Positions 56,980 to 64,000 of a DNA stretch of 64,000 bases are shown here, piece after piece. Source of the DNA: CAVVIH01 sp963748295 (GTDB lineage: Bacteria; Acidobacteriota; Vicinamibacteria; Vicinamibacterales; 2-12-FULL-66-21); the NCBI GenBank assembly GCA_963748295.1, contig CAVVIH010000006.1, forward strand, positions 1,116,001 through 1,180,000, given 5' to 3'. Positions within the stretch are counted from its first letter, which is position 1, and the number at the start of each line of letters is the position of its first letter. A model generated the notes under the pieces. That model made no database searches. It saw nothing but the letters and a program-made list of their open reading frames with translations, and was not told the DNA's origin. The position numbers were made by a program, and so were the translations under genes.

Positions 56980-58247
56980 AGGACCTTCCGGGCGATGTCC
57001 GTTCGGTATTGCATCCGTTCGAAGCTGATTCGCGCCACGCCGTCGTAGGCGCGGCGAACCGCATCCTCAAAAGTATCACCGCGCCCGACGACCGTGAGCA
57101 CGCGGCCGCCGGCCGTGACCAGCCGGCCATCGTCGATCTTGGTTCCCGCGTGAAAGATCAACATGTCGTCCAGCTCTGCGGCCTGATCGATTCCGTGGAT
57201 CGGCGACCCCATGCGCACCGCGCCGGGATAGCCGTCGGCCGCCACGACGACGCCGACATGTTTGCGGCGGGTGAATTCGGGCGGCCTGGACGGCAGCGCA
57301 CCATCGGCTGAACTGGCGAGGAACGGTGCGAGCTCGCTGGAGATCATCGGGATCACGACCTGCGCTTCGGGATCACCGAACCGCACGTTGAACTCGATCA
57401 CCTTCGGGCCGTCGCAGGTGAGCATCAAGCCAGCGTACAGGAATCCGCGGTATTCGTGGCCTTCCGCGCGCATGCCTCCAATCACCGGTTCGACGATCTC
57501 GCGCATGATCCGCGCCTGCATCGCTTCATCGACCAGCGGGCTCGGCGAGAATGCGCCCATGCCGCCGGTGTTCGGCCCTTGATCGCCGTCGAAGGCGCGC
57601 TTGTGATCCTGTGCCGACATCAGCGGCAGCGCGCGCGTCCCGTCGCTCAGCGCAAAGAACGAGACCTCGGGACCGGTGAGGCACTCTTCGAGCACGACCC
57701 GGGATCCTGCGTCGCCGAACTGACGGTCTTCCATGGCGGCGCGAATCGCGCTCAGCGCGGCCTGGCGATCGGGCGCGACGACGACGCCCTTCCCCGCCGC
57801 GAGGCCGTCCGCCTTGACGACAATCGGCAGCCCGAGCTCGCCGCTGTCGACGGCGGCGCGCGCCGTGGCCGCGTCGTCACATACGCGATAGCGCGCGGTC
57901 GGGATGCCGTGGCGCGCCATGAACGACTTCGCGAACACCTTGCTGCACTCGAGCGCGGCGGCGGCACGGGTTGGTCCGAAGATGCGCAATCCGTGCGCGC
58001 GAAACAGATCTGCGACGCCCTTGTCGAGCGGCGCTTCGGGCCCGACGACCGTGAGATCGATCTGCTCGCTCCGCGCGAGCGCGAGAAGCGCATCGAGATC
58101 CGTCGCGGCGACCGGCACCGTGTGCGCAATGCGGGCGATGCCGGGGTTGCCGGGCGCGGCAACGACATGATCCACGTGAGGCTCGCGTGCGAGCTTCCAC
58201 GCCAGCGCGTGCTCGCGGCCGCCGTTACCGATCACGAGGATCTTCAT
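56976..58247 (-). CDS. purD: phosphoribosylamine-glycine ligase
   Basis: A 423-residue ATP-grasp enzyme making GAR, step 2 of the pathway. It starts GNGGREHALAWKLA, with ATP-grasp motifs ADGLAAGKGVVVA and VIEFNVRFGDPEAQ. First of three coupled genes. The upstream gap contains the palindrome GGTTGCAACC at 58291-58300. Confidence 0.95.
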   Translation of the reverse strand: MKILVIGNGGREHALAWKLAREPHVDHVVAAPGNPGIARIAHTVPVAATDLDALLALARSEQIDLTVVGPEAPLDKGVADLFRAHGLRIFGPTRAAAALECSKVFAKSFMARHGIPTARYRVCDDAATARAAVDSGELGLPIVVKADGLAAGKGVVVAPDRQAALSAIRAAMEDRQFGDAGSRVVLEECLTGPEVSFFALSDGTRALPLMSAQDHKRAFDGDQGPNTGGMGAFSPSPLVDEAMQARIMREIVEPVIGGMRAEGHEYRGFLYAGLMLTCDGPKVIEFNVRFGDPEAQVVIPMISSELAPFLASSADGALPSRPPEFTRRKHVGVVVAADGYPGAVRMGSPIHGIDQAAELDDMLIFHAGTKIDDGRLVTAGGRVLTVVGRGDTFEDAVRRAYDGVARISFERMQYRTDIARKVL

Positions 58248-58290
58248 CGGTATGCCTGCAAGCTGCTTACTGGTAATGAATTACGGGGAT

Positions 58291-58300
58291 GGTTGCAACC
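58291..58300. promoter_or_regulatory. palindrome upstream of purD
   Basis: Perfect 10-bp dyad GGTTGCAACC 44 bases upstream of the purD start. It could be half of an operator or a -35 region; evidence is position and symmetry only. Confidence 0.3.
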
Positions 58301-58484
58301 GTGGAATCGGCTGCGAAGTTTGTTGACCTGAACGGGGCTTTGTGCCCAAAATACGCGGCTGCTGTGATAGCCTAACACATTCGGTCGTAACCTACGGGCC
58401 TCACAGAGAGATGGTGGATGCGCCGCGATGCGTGATCGTGGAGCGCCACGTCGAAAGCTGGCCGCTAAGGGGGTGTAACAAGGC

Positions 58485-58682
58485 TTGGCTGAAGTCAAAG
58501 TACAGGAAGGCGAGTCCATCGAAAGCGCGCTTCGCCGCTTCAAGCGGAAGGTACAGCAGGAAGATATCATCAAGGATATCAAGAAGCATTCTTTCTACCT
58601 GAAGCCGGGCGATCGGCGCCGCGCCAAACAGGCGCTTGCGCGCAAGCGAACGCGTAAGAAGCAGCGCCGCGAGTCGGACTAG
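58485..58682 (+). CDS. rpsU: small-subunit ribosomal protein bS21
   Basis: A 65-residue, highly basic protein with the family pattern EVKVQEGESIESALRRFKRK...RKKQRRES. The start is TTG at 58485 with a GGGGGTG stretch ~10 bases upstream; no in-frame ATG fits. A GC-rich dyad follows, then the zinc-ribbon gene 104 bases downstream. Confidence 0.92.
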   Translation: MAEVKVQEGESIESALRRFKRKVQQEDIIKDIKKHSFYLKPGDRRRAKQALARKRTRKKQRRESD

Positions 58683-58786
58683 CAGCAGCTTGATTGCGGA
58701 TCCGTCCGGGCGCGCGGCCATGACGGCCGGCGAACGGACGGGTCGCCCCGCGGGAAGGCGGGACGAGTGGGGAGAGGTAGGGACCG

Positions 58787-59098
58787 ATGGAGTTCCAGGA
58801 CAAGTCGCTGACGTGCGTGGACTGCGGGACCGAATTCATCTGGACGGCGGGCGAGCAACTGTTCTTCGCTGACAAGAATTTCAAGAACGAACCCAAACGG
58901 TGCAAGAGCTGCAAGGCAAAGCGGGCGTCGCGACCGGCGCCTGGGGCGGTGATGGCGCGCGAGCGCGTGGAAACGACTACGAACTGTTCCGCGTGCGGGA
59001 AAGAAACAACTGTTCCGTTCCGGCCTACGCAGGGGCGTCCGGTGTTCTGCCGGGAGTGCTTCCAGCAGCGGAAGTTTGCGGGAGCAGGCGGCGTTTAA
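58787..59098 (+). CDS. double zinc-ribbon protein
   Basis: A 103-residue protein with four CxxC pairs: CVDC and CKSC make the first ribbon (zf-trcl type, with FIWTAGEQLFFADKNF between them), CSAC and CREC the second (KETTVPFRPTQGRPVF between). This is a common partner of small ribosomal or translation genes in Acidobacteriota and Deltaproteobacteria. No catalytic role is known. Terminator follows. Confidence 0.85.
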   Translation: MEFQDKSLTCVDCGTEFIWTAGEQLFFADKNFKNEPKRCKSCKAKRASRPAPGAVMARERVETTTNCSACGKETTVPFRPTQGRPVFCRECFQQRKFAGAGGV

Positions 59099-59127
59099 TC
59101 CTGGACCCTCGGGTCTGATTTTTGCGA

Positions 59128-59153
59128 GGCCACGCTCACCAGCGTGGCCTTTT
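59128..59153 (+). terminator. rho-independent terminator
   Basis: Stem GGCCACGCT-CACC-AGCGTGGCC followed by TTTT, 30 bases after the zinc-ribbon stop. Confidence 0.88.
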
Positions 59154-59201
59154 CAGTTTAGGACCCGCAGAGGTCCACGCGGCGTCTAAATAATTCTGGC
59201 C

Positions 59202-60305
59202 ATGCTTCATTCCTATTCGTTTTTCCGTTTGTATTCCGTCGTGGCGGTAGCCGCGCTTGCGAGCGCGGCGTGCAGCGGCGCGGACACGCCGGCGCAAGGA
59301 GCGTCGGCCGGGCCGCCGCCGGCTGCGGTTGAGCTTCGGACACTCGAAACCAAACCGCTGGATGAGGCTTCCGAGTTCATCGCTACCATCAAATCTCTCA
59401 ACTCGACTACGGTCCAGCCAGAAGTGGAAGGCCTGCTCTCGCGGATTTACGTGAAGGCCGGCGCTCGGGTGCGTCAGGGCGACCCGATCGTTCAGATCAA
59501 CCCGGACAAGCAGATCGCTGCCGTGCGGAACGTGGAGTCAACTCGCACAGGTACCGCGGCCGACGTGGAGTACTGGCGCCAGCAGGTCAAGCGCCTCGAC
59601 GCGCTCGTCGACGCCGGCGCCATCAGCAAGCAGGAATTCGACCAGGCGCAAAACCAGCTGCGAACGGCGGAATCACGCCTGGCGGCGCTGGACGCCCAGA
59701 TCAAAGAGGACAGTGTCGAACTGCAGCGCTACCGCGTGACGGCACCGCAGTCCGGCACCGTCGGAGACATGCCGGTTCGTGAAGGCGATCGCGTGACGAC
59801 CTCCACCGTAATCACGACGATCGATCAGAAAGAGGCGCTCGAAATCAACATCCAGGTGCCGCTCGATCGCACGCCGGATCTCCGTCTGGGACTTCCCGTT
59901 CAGCTGTTCAACAGCGCCGGAGAAGTGGTTGCGACCAATCCCATCACGTTCGTCGCGCCGCGCGTGGACGAAGCGACCCAGACCGTCCTGGTGAAGAGCG
60001 CGCTGCGGGAGTCGTCGGCCGGAACGCTCCGCGTGCAGCAATTCGTTCGCGCGCGGATTATCTGGCGCTCGACGCCCGGACTGACGGTGCCGATCACGGC
60101 CGTGACGCGCATCAGCGGCCAGCATTTCTGCTTCGTCGCCGAACCGGGCAAGGACGGCGCACTCGTTGCGCGTCAGAAACCGCTCGACGTTGGCGAACTG
60201 ATCGGCAACGAGTACGTCGTCCGGAGCGGCCTCAAAGAGGGCGACAAGATCATCGTCTCCGGCATCCAGAAGCTCGCCGACGGTGCTCCGGTCAAACCGC
60301 AGTAA
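59202..60305 (+). CDS. RND efflux periplasmic adaptor lipoprotein
   Basis: A 367-residue membrane-fusion protein. The lipobox LASAAC places the lipid anchor at about residue 24. A biotinyl-lipoyl-like domain (VQPEVEGLLSRIYVKAGARVRQGDPI) surrounds a helical hairpin (residues ~105-170), followed by the beta-barrel domain. It links the RND pump to an outer-membrane channel. The pump gene starts 12 bases later; no channel gene is in the window. Confidence 0.92.
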   Translation: MLHSYSFFRLYSVVAVAALASAACSGADTPAQGASAGPPPAAVELRTLETKPLDEASEFIATIKSLNSTTVQPEVEGLLSRIYVKAGARVRQGDPIVQINPDKQIAAVRNVESTRTGTAADVEYWRQQVKRLDALVDAGAISKQEFDQAQNQLRTAESRLAALDAQIKEDSVELQRYRVTAPQSGTVGDMPVREGDRVTTSTVITTIDQKEALEINIQVPLDRTPDLRLGLPVQLFNSAGEVVATNPITFVAPRVDEATQTVLVKSALRESSAGTLRVQQFVRARIIWRSTPGLTVPITAVTRISGQHFCFVAEPGKDGALVARQKPLDVGELIGNEYVVRSGLKEGDKIIVSGIQKLADGAPVKPQ

Positions 60306-60317
60306 GCCGTTCGAGCC

Positions 60318-63300
60318 ATGTTCGCAGATACATTCATTCGCCGTCCGATCCTCGCCTCGGTCTGTTCCCTGGTCCTGATCCTGGCCGGGTTGATCGCCAT
60401 CCCGACGATGCCGGTGGCGCAGTATCCGGTGCTCGCCCCGCCGCAGGTCAGCGTGACGGCGATCTACACCGGCGCCAACGCCCAGGAAGTCGAAACCGCC
60501 GTCACCACACCGCTGGAGCAGGCGATCAACGGTGTCGAGGGCATGCTCTACATCTCCTCGTCGAGCACGAACAGCGGGGTCTCGACGATCACCGTCACAT
60601 TCGACGTGACCCGCAATCAGGATCTCGCGGCGGTGGACGTTCAGAACCGCGTGAACCAGTCGCTCGGCCGCATGCCGGCGGAAGTCCGCACGACCGGCAT
60701 CACCGTCCAGAAGGTCTCGAACGCGTTCGTCATGGCGGTCGGCGTCTACAGCGAGAGCGGCGCCTACGACTCGCTGTTCCTCAGCAACTATCTCGACGTC
60801 TACGTCAAGGATGCGCTCAAGCGCATCACCGGCGTCGGCGACGTCATCATCTTCGGCGAGCGCAAGTACTCGATGCGCCTCTGGCTCGATCCCGATCGCC
60901 TCGCCGCGCGCAGCATCACCGCCGGCGACGTCGTTCAGGCGCTCCGCGAACAGAACGTGCAGGTCGCGGCCGGCAGTCTCGGCCAGGCGCCGGCGCCCTC
61001 GGGCCAGCTCTATCAGCTGAGCGTGCGCGCGGTCGGCCGGCTCCGCGAGCCCGAAGAGTTCGACGACATGATCGTCAAGTCCGGCCGGGACGGCGCGCTC
61101 GTGCGTCTCCGCGACGTCGGGCGCGCGGAGCTCGGCGCCGAGACCTACTCGTCGGAGCTGCGGTTCATGGGCATCGAGGCGGTCGGCCTCGGCATCATCC
61201 AGCTGCCGACAGCCAATGCGCTCGACATCGACCGCGCCGTCGTCGCCGAGCTCGAGCGGCTCAAGCAGAGCTTCCCGCCGGGAATGGACTACCAGATCGC
61301 GTTCAACACGACGGAGGTGGTCCAGGAATCGATTCGCGAGGTGCTGATCACGCTCGTCGAAGCCATCGCCCTGGTGGTGCTCGTGATTTTCGTGTTCCTG
61401 CAGACCTGGCGAAGCACGCTGATCCCGGCGATCACGATTCCGGTTTCTCTCGTCGGCGCATTCGCGTTCGTGAAGCTGATGGGTTTCGGCATCAACACGC
61501 TCACACTGTTCGGCATCATCCTCGCCACGGGCATCGTCGTCGACGATGCGATCGTGGTGATCGAGAACATCGAGCGGCACATTCAGGAGTACAAGGTGTC
61601 GGCGAAGAAGGCCGCGTCCGACGCCATGCGCGAGGTGCTCGGCGCCGTCATCGCGACCGGGCTCGTGCTGACCGCCGTTTTCGTACCCGTCGCCTTCTTC
61701 CCGGGCACGACCGGACGGCTCTACGCGCAGTTCTCGATCACGATTGCGTTCGCCGTGGTGCTGTCGGTGTTCAATGCGGTGACGTTCACGCCCGCGTTGT
61801 CAGCCCTGCTGCTCGAGCGCCAGAGCCATCACAAAGGCCGGTTCTTCACGGCATTCGAGCGCCTGATCACCGCCGGAACCAACGGCTACGTGCGGGCACT
61901 CGGCGGGCTCATGCGGATCCGCTGGGTGATGGTTGGCGTGTTCGTGGTCTGCCTCGGTTTGACCGCGTGGATCTACCGGGTCGTTCCGCAGTCGTTCGTG
62001 CCGGACGAGGACATGGGCTACTTCCTCGTCCAGGTGCAGGCGCCTGCCGGCGCGTCGCTGGAATACACGGGCAACATCGCGCGCCAGGCGGAGCAGATCA
62101 TCCTGAAGGATCCCGACGTCCTCGCGCTGTTCTCCGTCATGGGATTCAGCTTCAGCGGCGCCGCGCCGAACCAGGGGATCATGTTCGCCCGGCTGAAGCC
62201 ATTCGACGAACGCCCGGGCGACAGCCATTCACTGCAGGCCGTGCTCGGCCGGGTGGGCGGCCAGCTGTTCGGGATTCCGGGGGCGATCGTCGTCGGATTT
62301 CAGCCGCCGTCGATCCCCGGCCTGAGCCGGTTCGGCGGATTCGAGTTCCAGGTGCTCGATCAGGCGGGCACCGATATCACGCAGCTTGCCAGCGGCACGC
62401 GGTCGCTCGTCGGCGCGGCGATGCAGTCGCCGAAGCTGCGCGGCCTTTTCAGCCCGTTCACGGCAAACGATCCGCAGCTGCAGGTGACGATCAACCGGCA
62501 GCGTGCGCTCGCGCTCGGCCTGCCGCTCAACGAAGTGACGAACGCGCTGCAGGTGTTCCTCGGATCGCAGGTACGTCAACGACTTCGAGCTGAACAACCG
62601 CGCCTATCGCGTCTACGTGCAGGCGGATCAGCGCTTCCGGGCGAACCCGCAGGCGCTGAGGCAGCTTTACGCGCGCACGCGCGGCGGCGAAATGGTGCCG
62701 CTCGAGCAGGTGGTCACGCTCGAGGAGACGACGGCGCCACAGGTGATCGGCCACTTCAACCTGTTCCGGTCGGCGACGATCAACGGGTCGCCGGCTCCAG
62801 GGGTCAGCTCGGGCGAGGCGCTTCTGGAAATGGAGCGCCTCGGCGATGCGAACCTGCCGCAGGGCATGGGCTACGCCTGGTCGGGGATCTCACTCGAGGA
62901 GACCAAGGCGGGGCGGCAGTCGTTCCTGATCTTCGGCCTGTCGCTGCTGCTCGTCTACCTGACCCTCGCGGCGCAGTACCAAAGCCTCGTGCTGCCGTTC
63001 ATCGTGCTGCTCGGCGTGCCGCTCGCCGTTCTTGGGGCGCTCGGCGCCCAGTGGGCGCGCGGCCTCGCCAACGACGTCTACTGCCAGGTCGGGCTGGTCA
63101 TGCTCGTCGGCCTGGCAGCGAAGAACGCCATTCTGATCGTCGAATTCGCGGAACAATTACGGCACCGCGGGTTACCAATAGTCGAAGCCGCGATCGAGGC
63201 GGCGCGCATCCGGCTGCGCCCGATCCTGATGACGTCGCTGGCGTTCATCCTCGGCGTGCTGCCGCTCGTGTTCGCCACCGGGGCCGGGCAGGTCGCGCGC

Positions 63301-63456
63301 CACTCGGTCGGGACGGCGGTCGCCGGCGGCATGCTGGTCTCGACGTTCCTCAACATCATCTTCATCCCGATTCTCTACGTCGTGGTGCAGACGATGCGGG
63401 GTGCGGAGCGGCGCGGGGAGGCGGATGAGAGGGCCCCGGCGGCAGAACCGGCGTAA
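60318..63456 (+). pseudogene. RND (HAE1/AcrB-like) efflux pump, single-base frameshift
   Basis: Two frames together encode a ~1045-residue AcrB-type pump. The first (60318 to ~62570) starts MFADTFIRRPILASV and includes the transmembrane segment LVVLVIFVFLQTWR and TGIVVDDAIVVIEN, with the two Asp used in proton transfer. It drops out of frame after QVFLGSQ, where YVNDFELNNRAYRVYVQAD is expected; that sequence continues in the +1 frame because one extra G follows CAG at 62570-62571. The second frame runs to 63456 and carries the last six helices (SLLLVYLTLAAQYQSLVLP). A single insertion, by mutation or sequencing error, explains this. Otherwise it would be a full drug- or solvent-efflux pump with the upstream adaptor. 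Confidence 0.88.
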
Positions 63457-63470
63457 TTCCGGCGTAATTC

Positions 63471-63500
63471 TTGACACTTCTTCAACTTACGTAGTACGCT
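63471..63500 (+). promoter_or_regulatory. promoter of the STAS gene
   Basis: Consensus -35 TTGACA at 63471, 18-base spacer and -10 TACGCT at 63495, about 60 bases before the STAS start. A T-run (63509-63517) follows in the leader. Confidence 0.6.
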
Positions 63501-63560
63501 ACCCGGTCTTTTTTTTAAAAACGGCAGGGCCATAAGCAGGAGCGGGCGGGAGGAGAGGCG

Positions 63561-63899
63561 ATGCAGATCGAGGAACGAATCGTCGACGGAGTGACGATTC
63601 TGGATCTCAAGGGCAAGATGACGCTCGGCGAAGGCGACGAGCTTCTGAAGGACAAGATCAATTCGCTCATCCAGCAGGACCGCAAGAAGTTGCTGTTGAA
63701 CCTCGAAGGTGTTCCCTACATCGACAGCGCGGGGCTCGGGGAGATCGTCCGCACGTACACGACCGTCAGCCGCCAGGGGGGCAAGCTGAAGCTGCTGAAC
63801 CTGACGAAGCGGATCCAGGACCTGCTGGCCATCACGAAGCTGCTGACGGTGTTCGAAACCTACGAAGCCGAGGGTGAAGCAATCAAGAGCTTCAGCTGA
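63561..63899 (+). CDS. STAS-domain anti-sigma-factor antagonist
   Basis: A 112-residue single STAS domain. It starts with ERIVDGVTILDLKGKMTLGEG, and has the phosphorylatable Ser56 in YIDSAGLGEIVRTY. Such SpoIIAA/RsbV-like proteins bind an anti-sigma kinase in a partner-switching pathway. GGGAGGAGAGG precedes the ATG. No kinase or sigma gene is seen before the window ends. Confidence 0.9.
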   Translation: MQIEERIVDGVTILDLKGKMTLGEGDELLKDKINSLIQQDRKKLLLNLEGVPYIDSAGLGEIVRTYTTVSRQGGKLKLLNLTKRIQDLLAITKLLTVFETYEAEGEAIKSFS

Positions 63900-63920
63900 C
63901 GCGGGCCCGCCGCGCTCAGG

Positions 63921-64000
63921 ATGGCGCGACATACAGTTCCAGACCTCATCGACCAAACCGACGAGCGGCCGGCTATACCCCGGCCGCTGAGCCTCAGCCT
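63921..64000 (+). CDS. possible start of a further gene, cut by the window edge
   Basis: From the ATG at 63921 the frame stays open to the end (begins MARHTVPDLIDQTDERPAIP, 26 codons). An AGG lies directly before the ATG, closer than an ideal ribosome site. Too short for assignment. Confidence 0.35.
   Translation, partial: MARHTVPDLIDQTDERPAIPRPLSLS

Noticed and set aside
59673..61580. 635-codon minus-strand frame opposite the RND genes.
   Set aside because: Asp/Arg/His-rich shadow created by high GC third positions; the plus strand encodes a recognisable adaptor and pump.

Overview
The window looks like a GC-rich chromosome segment from an Acidobacteriota bacterium, most likely class Vicinamibacteria. 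This is inferred from gene content, not from a search: an Oar-like TonB receptor with an N-terminal carboxypeptidase-regulatory domain, alternating TPR and CRTAC1/UnbV genes, an orphan MacB/FtsX-type (ADOP-like) permease, a giant BNR/sortilin-like secreted protein, a PEP-CTERM protein, and dense, often translationally coupled genes. I saw no insertion sequence, prophage or CRISPR array.

Layout. 1-4.5 kb: minus-strand purine-catabolism operon (allantoinase, a fused allantoicase/OHCU decarboxylase, hydroxyisourate hydrolase, membrane urate oxidase) that takes urate to ureidoglycolate. 4.7-6.4 kb: secreted creatininase-family and metallo-beta-lactamase pair. 6.4-7.2 kb: poorly coding region with a long inverted repeat. 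7.2-15.6 kb: sugar block (periplasmic trehalase, TonB receptor, glycogen-debranching-like hydrolase). 15.6-21.5 kb: four overlapping genes, TPR-CRTAC1-TPR-CRTAC1. 21.6-30.4 kb: polysaccharide deacetylase, BNR protein, TfoX-like protein, ABC permease and two secreted unknowns. 30.7-33.0 kb: a VWA/dockerin protein and a cohesin-like PEP-CTERM protein, which look like an interacting surface pair. 33.07-33.96 kb: a two-gene carboxymuconolactone-decarboxylase/AhpD-like operon. Its second gene is interrupted by an in-frame TGA exactly where the second cysteine of the CxxC redox motif is expected, followed by a hairpin that resembles a bacterial SECIS element. 34.1-40.2 kb: complete minus-strand rRNA operon (16S, tRNA-Ile, tRNA-Ala, 23S, 5S) with promoter, processing stems and terminator. 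40.5-43.6 kb: methyltransferase, TyrS and metallophosphoesterase. 43.5-52.4 kb: purine-biosynthesis operon purB-S-Q-L-F-(HEAT lipoprotein)-M-N. 52.7-53.9 kb: frameshifted M16 peptidase. 54-58.2 kb: rlmN, converging on purD-purE-mtaB. 58.5-63.9 kb: rpsU, a zinc-ribbon protein, an RND adaptor and pump (the pump is frameshifted) and a STAS protein.

The most interesting signal is the candidate selenoprotein at 33.07-33.66 kb. Others worth a look are the cohesin/dockerin PEP-CTERM pair, the allantoicase-OHCU decarboxylase fusion joining non-consecutive pathway steps, the doubled TPR/CRTAC1 operon, a direct-repeat operator candidate between the TonB receptor and the debranching-like enzyme, and a family of dispersed short palindromes. 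Two single-base frameshifts in otherwise intact conserved genes (M16 peptidase, RND pump) mean that real mutation and sequencing error must be told apart. Database and structure-prediction claims could not be tested here.
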